From contig CAZNTU010000060.1 in the NCBI GenBank assembly GCA_964575975.1, positions 1-28,653 on the forward strand: DNA of 28,653 bases, written 5' to 3'. The stretch comes from G963674505 sp964575975 (GTDB taxonomy: Bacteria > Desulfobacterota > Desulfobacteria > Desulfobacterales > SKZT01). The position numbers and the translations under genes are program-made. The notes beneath the pieces are model-generated. The model was not told the DNA's origin. It saw only the letters and a list, made by a program, of their open reading frames with translations, and did not search any database. Below, piece by piece: positions 1-8,191 of this stretch (within the stretch, counting starts at the first letter, position 1; every line of letters begins with the position of its first letter).

Positions 1-2044
1 CGCCTCGAGGTTTCCCGCGATCTCCTGTACGGGAACGATCTCGAGGTGGAACTCGCGAGCGCCCCCGGGTCCTTTCTGACCCTGGAAATCGTCCAGGGAG
101 CGGCTCCCGCTCCCCCGGAAACAACGCTGACCGCCGAACCGACTGCGATAGCCGCCGGCGAATCCAGCGTACTGACATGGAGCAGCGCGAACGCCGATTC
201 ATGCTTCATCGCCCCCGGCGCGGGCGCGGTGGACCTGAACGGAAGCATGGCGGTGAGCCCCTCCGCCACTACCACCTACACGATAACCGCAGAGGGCCCC
301 GGCGGTTCGGCCGCGGATTCGGCAACCGTAACCGTGTTCCCGTCGGGAAAGGAGATCCGGAACGTCTTCGACGCGACCCGCCTTTCGCGAATCGAGACCC
401 CGGAAGGAAACGTCGACTTCGCGTACCTTCCCGGCGGCCTAGTCGGGTCCGCGGCCAAGGGAGGCGAATCGATTCTCTACGGCTACGACGGCTCCCTGCT
501 CCTGTCCGAAACTTTCCTCGGCACTTTAAACGCATGCGTTGGCTACGCCTACGACGCCGACTTCAACGCGAGAGAAACGACCTACGCCGGTCGAACCGAG
601 GCCTTCGCCTACGACAGGGACGGCCTGCTGATCGGATCGGGTGTTTTCGCCATAGCCAGAAACGCGCAAAACGGCCTGCCCGAGGCCGTGAACGGACCCG
701 GCTTCTCCCTGACCCGATCGTTCGACGCCTACGGGGAGCCGACCGGCGAGACGCTTGCCGTAAACGGAAACGCCCTTTACGAATACCGAACCGTCCGGGA
801 CAGGACCGGCAGAATCGTCTCGAAAACCGAGACGGCCGCCGGCGTCGCCCGTATTTACGAATATACGTACGACGATTTCGGCCGCCTGCTCGCCGTCACC
901 ATAGACGGCGAAACCGTGGAATCCTACGCCTACAACGCCGCAGGCGCCAGGGCCGCCGAGACCAACCTCCTTCGGGGCGTAACCGGCCGAACCTACGAGT
1001 ACTCCGAGGAGGACCACCTCCTTTCCGCAGGCGGCGGGACCTTCCGGTACGACGCGGACGGCTTCCTCGTCGAAAAGACCGAGGGCGCCGCCAGGACGTC
1101 CTACTAGTACGGCTCCCGGGGGGAACTCCTTCGCGTCGATCTTCCCGACGGCCGGACCGTCGAGTACGTCCACGACCCCCTGGGCCGCCGCATAGCCAAG
1201 AAGATCGACGGCGCGATCGTCGAAAAATACCTCTGGCAGGGCCCGGTCACGCTCCTTGCCGTGTACGACGGGACAGGCGACCTCGTTGCGCGCTTCGAGT
1301 ACGCCGACGCCCGAGTGCCTGCAGCCGCGACCGTTTCCGGGGCAACTTATTTTCTGGCGTACGATCAAGCGGGTTCCCTCAGGGCGGTTGCGGACGGTGC
1401 CGGAAACGCGGTAAAGGAAATCCACTACGACTCCTTCGGAAACGTGATCTTCGACGGCGCGCCGTCCTTTGAAATCCCGCTCGGATTCGCCGGCGGTCTG
1501 TACGACCCGGATACGGGGCTTGTGCATTTCGGGTGCCGGGACTACGATCCGGACGTCGGCCGGTGGACTGCAAAGGATCCGATTCTGTTCGCCGGAGGGG
1601 ATACGGATCTGTTCGGGTATTGCCTGAATGATCCTGTCAATCTGGTGGATCCATCGGGATTGACGAATACGGCTACCTGGGGCGAGTTTGGCGGTGGATT
1701 AATGGTAATACCCATACCAGGGAGCACGTGTTGTTGGCGGTGCGATCCTTGCTGGTACCGCCGCTTATGCAGCATGGGAAATTTGGCAACATTGGAATGA
1801 GAATACTGAAGAGGGTAATGATGCTTTAGACGATTATCCAGCCAATCCCGATAATTGGAATCCTCCAGATGGATGGGAAGAAACTGATGCATGGGGAAAA
1901 ACGGGTGGAAAACATAGGCAATGGCGAGGGCCCGATGGCCAGCTTAGAAGATGGGACAGAGAAGGCCGTGAAGGTGGTAAAGAACGTGGTCCCCATTGGC
2001 ACGATCCGCGATATCCAAATAAACATATTCCACCAAATAGGTAG
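1..2044 (+). pseudogene. RHS/YD-repeat polymorphic toxin, 3' part, broken by amber codon and frameshift
   Basis: The reading frame is already open at base 1, so the gene starts left of the window. Visible order: an Ig-like domain (about 70-345, ending in a TTTYTIT/GPGG pattern), YD-type repeats (about 360-1500; many YxYD and GRL motifs), the RHS-associated core (about 1494-1662; GLYDPDTGLV, RDYDPDVGRW, DPVNLVDPSG), then a variable toxin tip. An in-frame TAG at 1105-1107 lies between two tyrosine codons, and RHS sequence continues without shift on the other side. A second lesion, one extra base near 1720-1722, throws the tip out of frame; the core frame then ends at 1800. Removing one G joins the core to a tip ending at TAG 2042-2044. 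RHS proteins normally form a shell around the C-terminal toxin and act in contact-dependent competition. With both lesions this copy should be inactive, unless they are assembly errors. RHS assignment is firm; pseudogene status is inference. Confidence 0.85.
1721..2044 (+). other. RHS C-terminal toxin tip, out of frame with the core
   Basis: This frame (starts congruent with 1721) is open from 1709 to TAG at 2042-2044. It reads as a glycine/alanine-rich hydrophobic stretch (about 1721-1775), an acidic linker rich in N, D, P and W, and a basic, tryptophan- and histidine-rich end with motifs RWDREGREGG and GPHWHDPRYP. That layout is typical of small polymorphic toxin domains. The spacing of WD, charged and HWH residues vaguely recalls colicin-type RNases, but I cannot assign a family. 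Third positions are much richer in A/T than in the RHS core, as expected for a tip exchanged by recombination. A probable immunity gene starts 22 bases downstream. Confidence 0.6.
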
Positions 2045-2066
2045 ATAGCCTAAATGGAGAACAGAT

Positions 2067-2309
2067 ATGTATGCTGAGTTAGAGGACTTTAAAACAGGAT
2101 GGTATGGAATCCGAATCAGTATCCGCGAAAAGGAGATTGATATCCTTATAGAACAATTAAAGAAATTAAAGAGAGAAAAAAATCAGCATTTTCATTTATC
2201 CAGCACATTTGAAGGAGAAAGTGGTGTTGGAGATATTGAATTCAGTATGCAAGAAGATGGGCAAGATAATATGTATGTTACTGAATTTGCTAAACAACCA
2301 AACAGATAG
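2067..2309 (+). CDS. Probable immunity protein for the RHS toxin tip
   Basis: The product has 80 residues, beginning MYAELEDF and containing QHFHLSS and GVGDIEF. It is small, acidic, without signal peptide or membrane segment, and looks like a cytoplasmic alpha/beta protein. A GGAGA ribosome-binding site lies at 2056-2060. The gene follows the toxin-tip stop by 22 bases and shares its AT-rich composition, which is the standard toxin-immunity arrangement in RHS loci. I infer that it neutralises the adjacent toxin. It resembles the small Imm-type families, but I am not certain which. Unlike the toxin gene, its frame is intact, so it could protect against sibling cells that carry an intact toxin. 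Confidence 0.7.
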   Translation: MYAELEDFKTGWYGIRISIREKEIDILIEQLKKLKREKNQHFHLSSTFEGESGVGDIEFSMQEDGQDNMYVTEFAKQPNR

Positions 2310-2770
2310 GGGCATGCGTCCATAAATTATGATAGGGGACATTCGTTCCGAACGGCATGAAACTCGGGATTGGAGGAAGGTCGGGAAGAGCATCTCTCGG
2401 GAGCGTCGTCGGGCTTTCAGAGGCCGTCCAGCGGTTTTCGCCCCGGCGGGGGAGCAAACCGCAAACGATCAGAGGGACGAAGTCTCCGTCGATGCTTTTG
2501 GACATCTGGTTTTGCATGTTCGGAAAAAACGTCCCCCGTCGTTACGACAACACGGAACTCGCGGACGGGACGGTCCGTACGGAACCGATCACCGCCGAGG
2601 ACCAGAAAACCGCCTGCCTGGACAAGGTGGTCCCGAAGGGTTTGACCAATGGGAATTTGGCTTCGGCAAGTATTCTTTTGTAGCCGTTCTCCTGCCGGGC
2701 CTGGACCTCGAATATTCCTTGAGTGCCAACGGGCTGTCGACATTTTCGAGTCGCCCGGCTCGCAAAAGCA
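2310..2770. other. 461-base stretch with no recognised gene
   Basis: It begins with a short AT-rich palindrome (CATAAATTATG, 2321-2331) next to GGGGAC, then becomes GC-rich. Two opposing frames look mildly coding by third-base composition: 2357-2683 on the plus strand (108 residues) and, on the minus strand, 2542-2778 plus an in-phase continuation to 2290 beyond one TAA. The minus frame overlaps the end of the M16 peptidase gene by 8 bases and would follow it in an operon; it starts MNDAFASRATRK. Neither product is familiar and neither has a clear ribosome-binding site. This may be a decayed gene. Confidence 0.3.
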
Positions 2771-5623
2771 TCATTCATGTTTCTCCTCCGCCGGCACGAT
2801 AACCACGTCCGCCGCTTTCTCGTTGTTCAAAAACGTCTTTGCCATTTGCATCACGTCCTGTGCAGTAATCGAACCGTAATCGTCCAGTATGGTCCTCGCC
2901 CACTCGAGTTGTTCGGGGTGCCGTTTCGATCCCGAAAGCACGCTTCCGAGCCAGTACCGGTTTTTCCGGCGCATTTCGCGGATGCTTGTCAAGGTGGGCT
3001 CCAACGAACGGCGAAGTTCGTCCTGGTCGATTCCTTCGCCGGTCAATTCCACCGAGATCCGCTTCAGGATGTCCACGAGATTGCGAACCTCGTCGGGTTC
3101 GGCGAACACCACCTGCCTGAAGACGCCGTATCCGGGATACGCCCTGCTGGAATAATTGTAGGCGTAAGGGGAATACGAAGCGCCCAGCTTTTCCCTGACC
3201 GTCACCCGCAACCTTTCCGAAACTATGTCCGCCAGAATCGACAGTCTTCGGGTTTGACCGATTTCCCAGAAGTCGTCCGTGGGGTACGCCAAAACGACGA
3301 TCGCCTTGGGAATCATGGTGTTCACGGGAAGATTCAAGGAATCTCCCGCCGGAAACGACGGCGATTCGGCTTTGTAGGACGCTCCGAAGCCGTTTCCGAA
3401 CGTTGCGCCTCCCAAATGCTTCGAGACCGATTTCTCCAAGACTTCGGGATCGAAATCCCCGACCACCGACAATTCCAGACTGTTCTGACGAAACGCGGTT
3501 TCTATCCACGACCGAACGTCCTCGAGACCGAGCCGTTTGAAGGTCTCGTAGTCGGGAATACCGAAGCGACTGTCTCCTCCCGCGAGGAACCTGTCCGCGT
3601 GAAGTTTGATGGCGCCCTCCACGGAACGGGAATTTTCCAGATAGGAAAGACGATACCGTTGCATGGCCAGCCTGTAGGCCTCTTCCCTGAAAGCAGGGTC
3701 GATAAGACGCGCGTAAAGCAGTTGCAGCATCAGATCGATTTCCTCGGGGACCGTGTCCGCCTTGAACACGAAACTGTCCTCCTCGATAGCGAAACGCACG
3801 ACCGTATTTTTTCCGGCGAGCGCGCGATTCAAGTCTTCGGCGTTCAGAGGTCCGACTCCGCTTTCGTTCACAACGGCCTCGCTCAAAAGGGAAAGCCCCG
3901 GTTTGCCCGCAGGTTCGCCGGATTCCCCCGAACCGAACGCCAGTTCGACCAAGACTTCCTTGGCTTTGAAATCGGTCTTCTTGTAATTCAGCCGCAGACC
4001 GTTTTCATAGTCGATTTGCACGATTCCCAAGTCCGGGACTTCGATTCTCTTCGCGATCGCCCCCTTTGTTGCGGGCGGGGGCAAGTACGGGAATTCGACC
4101 GCCGCCTCTTCCTTCGGGGCGGCTACCGCTATTTCGCGGCTGTTCATGAATTGCGCCAAGACATAGGCTTCGGGGTCCTTTTCGCCTACCGGAGCGTTTC
4201 CCGTGACGAGAACGAGTCGGTGCTTTTTGTTCCAAGTGTCCTTGAACGCTTCGTGGATTTCCTCGGCAGTTGCGGCCTCGATTATCGGGGCGTACAGTTC
4301 CAGTTCCTGCTTCGGGGACATGAAAACGCGGTTCGAATTGACTGCCCTGACGATTTGACCGGCCAGACTTCTCGAATTCCGGGTGGATTCCTTTTGCACC
4401 GCGGTGTTAAGGTCCGTCAGAAACGTTTTTTTGACCCGTTCCAGTTCCGAGTCCGCGAAACCGAACTGTATGGCCCTTCTTAGCTCCTGCTCTATGGCCG
4501 CGAGCGATTTTTCCCAGTTTTCCTCGCTGCTTTTCGCGGAGATCTCGGCGGTGAATATTCTATTGAAAATCAGGCCTGTTCCGATGGAGGCGGCGGTGAA
4601 GGGAGCGTCGGGTTTTCTCAATATGGCGTCCAGTCGGTTTTGCACTACCGCGTCGGAGAGGTTCTTTTTCAGCAGATATACCCGATATGCCGCGCTGTCG
4701 GGCTGCTCCTTCCTTATTTCCAAAACCTCGACGGCGACGGAGGCGTCGCCCAAGTCTTCTTCGAAATGGTGGAAGGGCTTGATTCCATAATGGCGAACAT
4801 TGCCTAGATCGGGCTCCTGGCGGGCAGGAGCCCGAGCGGCCATGTCCCCGAACTTTTCGGCTATCAACGCTTCCGCGACTTCGGGATCGAAATTGCCCAC
4901 CATCACGATCATCATTTTTTCCGGACGGTACCATGCGTCGTAGAAACCTTTGAGCAACTGCCGGTCGGCGTTTTCAATCACCTCCTTTTCTCCTATGGGG
5001 AGCCTTTTGGAAATGATCGACTCGGGGAATTCGAAATCGAAGATCGCTTCGAAAGTCCTGTAGGATGCGGAATCCCGGCTTCTTTTTTCCGCCAGTACGA
5101 TCTTCCGCTCTCTGTCGATCTGCTCTTCGAGCAGCAAGGCGCCCTGCGCGTAATCCTTCAACACGGTCAGGCCTTCCTTGATGCTATTTTCGTCGCCTTT
5201 TGGAAGAATCACGTCGTATACGGTCTCGTCCAAGCCAGTGTGCGCGTTTGCGTCCGGCCCGAACTGCATCCCGATGCCCTGGAAGTATTTCACCAGTTCG
5301 CCCGGTTCGAAATTTTCCGAGCCTTGGAAAAGCATGTGCTCCAGGAAATGGGCCACGCCCCGTTCGTTTTCCTTTTCGTTCAACGAACCCGCCTGAACAT
5401 TCAGATGCATGCTCACCCGGTCTTCCGGTTCCTTGTTTTTCATCAGCGCATATCGAAAACCGTTTTCGAGCTTTCCCCAAACTACGTTCGGATCGGCCTT
5501 CAAGTCGCTCTTTTCGTGAGGCCACCTAGCTGTGGCCATTGCCTGGCTTGCATACAGCAGAAACAAAACCAGCGCGACAACGGAACTGATCGCGTTCCTT
5601 TTCAAACCGGTCTTTTCGTTCAT
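2771..5623 (-). CDS. Exported M16 family zinc peptidase
   Basis: The product has 950 residues when started at the ATG at 5623, which has AAGAGG 8 bases upstream and a clean signal peptide (MNEKTGLKRN then a hydrophobic stretch to about residue 29, AMA-type cleavage). A longer in-frame start at 5743 adds 40 residues without signal character. The inverted zinc motif HFLEH is at residues 92-96, with the distal glutamates in RERKIVLAE (about 171-179), so the N-terminal half should be catalytic. The second half carries the non-catalytic M16 repeats, typical of two-part periplasmic insulinase/PqqL-like peptidases of 900-950 residues. Such enzymes degrade peptides in an enclosed chamber; the substrate here is unknown. 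It diverges from the phosphate permease gene. Confidence 0.9.
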   Translation of the reverse strand: MNEKTGLKRNAISSVVALVLFLLYASQAMATARWPHEKSDLKADPNVVWGKLENGFRYALMKNKEPEDRVSMHLNVQAGSLNEKENERGVAHFLEHMLFQGSENFEPGELVKYFQGIGMQFGPDANAHTGLDETVYDVILPKGDENSIKEGLTVLKDYAQGALLLEEQIDRERKIVLAEKRSRDSASYRTFEAIFDFEFPESIISKRLPIGEKEVIENADRQLLKGFYDAWYRPEKMMIVMVGNFDPEVAEALIAEKFGDMAARAPARQEPDLGNVRHYGIKPFHHFEEDLGDASVAVEVLEIRKEQPDSAAYRVYLLKKNLSDAVVQNRLDAILRKPDAPFTAASIGTGLIFNRIFTAEISAKSSEENWEKSLAAIEQELRRAIQFGFADSELERVKKTFLTDLNTAVQKESTRNSRSLAGQIVRAVNSNRVFMSPKQELELYAPIIEAATAEEIHEAFKDTWNKKHRLVLVTGNAPVGEKDPEAYVLAQFMNSREIAVAAPKEEAAVEFPYLPPPATKGAIAKRIEVPDLGIVQIDYENGLRLNYKKTDFKAKEVLVELAFGSGESGEPAGKPGLSLLSEAVVNESGVGPLNAEDLNRALAGKNTVVRFAIEEDSFVFKADTVPEEIDLMLQLLYARLIDPAFREEAYRLAMQRYRLSYLENSRSVEGAIKLHADRFLAGGDSRFGIPDYETFKRLGLEDVRSWIETAFRQNSLELSVVGDFDPEVLEKSVSKHLGGATFGNGFGASYKAESPSFPAGDSLNLPVNTMIPKAIVVLAYPTDDFWEIGQTRRLSILADIVSERLRVTVREKLGASYSPYAYNYSSRAYPGYGVFRQVVFAEPDEVRNLVDILKRISVELTGEGIDQDELRRSLEPTLTSIREMRRKNRYWLGSVLSGSKRHPEQLEWARTILDDYGSITAQDVMQMAKTFLNNEKAADVVIVPAEEKHE

Positions 5624-5673
5624 TCGATCAACCTCTTTGTTATGTTGTTCTCTTGTACACAGTACGTTCGTGT

Positions 5674-5712
5674 TCCAATTCGTTTTATATAGTATCTTGA
5701 TGCTCCAATTCG
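5674..5712. repeat. Direct repeat TCCAATTCG, two copies
   Basis: TCCAATTCG occurs at 5674-5682 and 5704-5712, 30 bases apart (about three helical turns). Read toward the peptidase gene the copies are CGAATTGGA and flank the TATA-like sequence TACTATATAAAA. This could be a regulator site around the peptidase promoter; no regulator is identified. Confidence 0.35.
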
Positions 5713-5864
5713 AATCTTTTCCGATCGGCCGGCAGCGTTTCAAGTTTCAAATCATAAGGCAGATCGCCCCCTCTTGCAAATTCTTCCGTCCAACGGAAGA
5801 AGAAAAGGTTTTGTCCATTTTCGAATTTTGAATTGTAAGATAGATCGTCTCGTGATATTAGCGC

Positions 5865-5882
5865 CCTAACAAAACTCTAACG
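5865..5882 (+). promoter_or_regulatory. Possible Pho-box-like direct repeat
   Basis: CCTAACA (5865-5871), AAAC, TCTAACG (5876-5882): two seven-base repeats with an 11-base period. A weaker third unit, CCTTATG, is at 5887-5893. PhoB sites are built of seven-base direct repeats spaced by four bases, and the downstream gene is a phosphate permease. The sequence is not the E. coli consensus, so this is inference from architecture and context. Confidence 0.35.
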
Positions 5883-5957
5883 CAATCCTTATGGCGCCCG
5901 GCATAAACGACGAAAAAGGCGCTATTTTCAAAACGGGGAGTTCTTTGGCTTAACATT

Positions 5958-7187
5958 ATGGGTTCTGAATATTTTATACTCGTCATCGGATATGTTTGCG
6001 GCTTTTACATGGCCTGGAACATAGGCGCGAACGACGTCGCCAATTCCATGGCTTCGGCCGTCGGAGCTAAGGCCATCACGTTGAAGCAAGCAGTTTTCAT
6101 CGCAGGCATATTGAACGTGGTCGGCGCCGTTTTCATCGGCGACCACGTTACGAACACGATCAGAAAAGGGATCGTTTCGACCGAAATTTTAACCGATCCT
6201 CAAATGGCCTTGATCGGAGCGCTGTCAGCCCTGCTTGCCGGGGCTCTGTGGGTCAGTTTCGCCACATGGAAGTCTCTGCCGGTATCGACGACCCATTCGA
6301 TCGTGGGCGCAATGATCGGCTTTGGAATTATGGCGGGGGGATTTTCGGTCATTAACTGGTCGAAACTGGTAGGGGTCGTGGCGAGTTGGGTAATTTCCCC
6401 GGTGTTCAGCATGGTGATCGCCTACCTGATGTTCAAAGCCATCGTCGCGTTTGTGATATCGGTCAAGGACCCCTACCAAAAAGCCATAAGGTTGTCGCCG
6501 ATTTTCATCGGCATCGCTTGCTTCGTGGTGGTCTTGTCGTTTTTATTCAAAACGCCCCTTGGAAAGAATTTGTCGTTGAAGCCCGTCCCGGCCCTTCTGA
6601 TCGCGTTCGGGGCCGCCGTTCTATTGGGTATTGCCGGCAGATGGCTTTTGAAAAGATTCGTAAAGGTCAAGGGCGAAGAAGACGGTCCCGAAGAGATCTT
6701 TCGCCGAATTCAGATAGGAACTTCATGCTACGTCGCGCTGGCGCAGGGCGCAAACGACGTAGCCAACGCCATCGGTCCCTTGGCCGTAATCTATTTTCTG
6801 GTAAAAACGGGCAACGTAAGTGCGACAGTGCCCGTTCCCGTTTTTTTATTGCTTTTCGGGGGAGTCGGAATCGCGTGCGGTATTAGCATGGCGGGCTACA
6901 GGGTGATGGAGACATTGGGGACTAAAATAACGACGTTGACCAACACTCGCGGCTTTTCCGTCGATTTCGCCGCCGCCACCACCGTTTTGATCGCCTCCAA
7001 AATGGGGCTTCCCGTTTCCACCACCCACGCCGCCGTAGGGGGAGTTTTGGGCGTAGGTCTAGCCAGGGGACTCGAAGCGGTGAATTTCGGAATCGTTCTC
7101 AGGATAATGCTGTATTGGGTTCTTACGGTCCCTGCGGCCGCACTGACCAGTATGGCGATCTTTTGGCTGTTAAAATTGATTTTGTAG
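5958..7187 (+). CDS. pit: Low-affinity inorganic phosphate transporter, PiT family
   Basis: The product is an inner-membrane permease of 409 residues with about ten hydrophobic segments. It moves phosphate (commonly as a metal-phosphate complex) using the ion gradient. The internal duplication of the PHO-4 family is plain: GANDVANS at residues 23-30 and GANDVANA at about 264, plus PVSTTHSIVG near 107 and PVSTTHAAVG near 352. The start places the first signature at the usual distance from the N terminus. The nearest purine-rich site, GGGGAG (5935-5940), is 17 bases upstream, so translation initiation may be weak. It lies 92 bases ahead of a DUF47 gene, the usual PiT partner. Confidence 0.93.
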   Translation: MGSEYFILVIGYVCGFYMAWNIGANDVANSMASAVGAKAITLKQAVFIAGILNVVGAVFIGDHVTNTIRKGIVSTEILTDPQMALIGALSALLAGALWVSFATWKSLPVSTTHSIVGAMIGFGIMAGGFSVINWSKLVGVVASWVISPVFSMVIAYLMFKAIVAFVISVKDPYQKAIRLSPIFIGIACFVVVLSFLFKTPLGKNLSLKPVPALLIAFGAAVLLGIAGRWLLKRFVKVKGEEDGPEEIFRRIQIGTSCYVALAQGANDVANAIGPLAVIYFLVKTGNVSATVPVPVFLLLFGGVGIACGISMAGYRVMETLGTKITTLTNTRGFSVDFAAATTVLIASKMGLPVSTTHAAVGGVLGVGLARGLEAVNFGIVLRIMLYWVLTVPAAALTSMAIFWLLKLIL

Positions 7188-7279
7188 CTGTACAATCAAA
7201 AAATTTGGAACAAAATAGGTTTCCCTATAAACAAAAGAATTTTTTTAGAATTTATTATTTCGCTCAAGGAGTTTTTTAG

Positions 7280-7951
7280 ATGCGCATACCCTTTCTATCG
7301 CTTTTCATGACATCTCCTTTCAACGGTCTTCAGGAGCACGCGGAGAAGGTGAAGGAAGTTGCATGGGCTTTTCAGCAAGCCATGGAATGCTATGTGATCA
7401 CCCGATGCACGACTTTCGAGGACCTTCGCGAGGAAGTCGTCTCCCTGGAACGGGAGGCGGACTCGATCAAGCGCCGTATTCGGGGCCATATTCCAAAAGG
7501 CACGGTGATGCCTGTGGACAAGTTCCAGCTCTTTAGGTACTTGAGAGAACAGGACAGCGTCCTGGATGCCGTAGAGGACGCTATCAACTGGATCTCCTAC
7601 AGACCGGAGCCCGGAGTGCCCGAGGAACTACAGCAGGATTTCTTTCTCTTGGTGGACGCCACCGTGGAGCCCATCGAGGAATTGGCCAAAATGGTGTCGG
7701 AAGCCAGGAAATATTTCAAGACCTATTCGGAAAAGCAGAGGGCAAAGGTAAAAGAGATCATTCGAAACGTCCGCAGGATGGAACACGAAGCCGACAAACT
7801 CGAGCATACTTTGAAGCGCAAGGTTTTCGCGACGGCAGGAGACGATCCGGTTTCGGTGTTTCATCTAGTGAGATTGGCCGAAACCATAGGCTTCATCGCC
7901 GATCACGCGGAAAACGCGGGCGATATGATGCGTGCCATGCTGGCGAAATAG
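7280..7951 (+). CDS. DUF47 family PhoU-like phosphate transport regulator
   Basis: The product is a cytoplasmic, almost wholly helical protein of 223 residues, of the DUF47/TIGR00153 family and related to PhoU. It begins MRIPFLSLF, the characteristic start of the family, and has a good AAGGAG site (7266-7271). Acidic helical pairs such as SLEREADSIKRRI and RRMEHEADKLE are the metal-binding, PhoU-type repeats. In other bacteria DUF47 proteins are encoded beside PiT and are thought to modulate it. The spacing to pit (92 bases, AT-rich, no terminator seen) suggests cotranscription. Length is normal. Confidence 0.92.
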   Translation: MRIPFLSLFMTSPFNGLQEHAEKVKEVAWAFQQAMECYVITRCTTFEDLREEVVSLEREADSIKRRIRGHIPKGTVMPVDKFQLFRYLREQDSVLDAVEDAINWISYRPEPGVPEELQQDFFLLVDATVEPIEELAKMVSEARKYFKTYSEKQRAKVKEIIRNVRRMEHEADKLEHTLKRKVFATAGDDPVSVFHLVRLAETIGFIADHAENAGDMMRAMLAK

Positions 7952-8047
7952 GTGCTCGGTTTCAATCCCGGCCAGCGCGTTTGCAGTTGCGGCTTAGCGA
8001 TAGTCCGTTTCTTGCATTCTTTTGCGACATGAGAGAGGGGGAAATCA

Positions 8048-8191
8048 ATGGATTCAACGGCCAAGACCAAAAAATTGGAATTACGGGTTCGGCCGGAGAA
8101 ACTCGAATCCTGCTTCCCCCCGATCACAGTGCTCTTCCCGCTTAGTCCTGCCCGCCGCTACGAATGCTCGGAGAAATATTCCGCCTCGTAG
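8048..8191 (+). CDS. Possible small ORF with a strong ribosome-binding site
   Basis: GAGAGGGGG lies just before ATG 8048. The frame codes for 47 residues starting MDSTAKTKKLELRVRPEKLE, a reasonable lysine/arginine-rich helix, then turns into a less protein-like proline/serine stretch and ends at TAG 8189-8191, inside the 3' end of the opposing AMMECR1 gene. It could be the 5' remnant of a gene truncated by a deletion, or a real small protein. I recognise no family. Confidence 0.25.
   Translation: MDSTAKTKKLELRVRPEKLESCFPPITVLFPLSPARRYECSEKYSAS

Larger units (their letters stand above)
5624..5957. other. Divergent intergenic region between M16 peptidase and phosphate permease
   Basis: This AT-rich region of 334 bases should hold both promoters. 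On the M16 side are two direct copies of TCCAATTCG (5674-5682 and 5704-5712) flanking a TATA-rich stretch. On the permease side is an 11-base-period repeat at 5865-5882. No open frame of coding character was seen. Confidence 0.6.

Noticed and set aside
1105..1107. TAG read as pyrrolysine in the RHS gene
   Set aside because: TAG is the natural stop for several genes in the window (pit, DUF47, gcvH, gcvPB, rpiR), and nothing in RHS proteins calls for pyrrolysine.
526..1527. Long antisense frames over RHS, M16, sox and gcv genes
   Set aside because: They mirror the strong third-base G/C bias of the real genes, have no ribosome sites, and encode arginine- or proline-rich text without family features.
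2310..2342. Remnant of a REP-type or IS end (palindrome next to GGGGAC)
   Set aside because: Too short, with no matching partner or transposase in the window.
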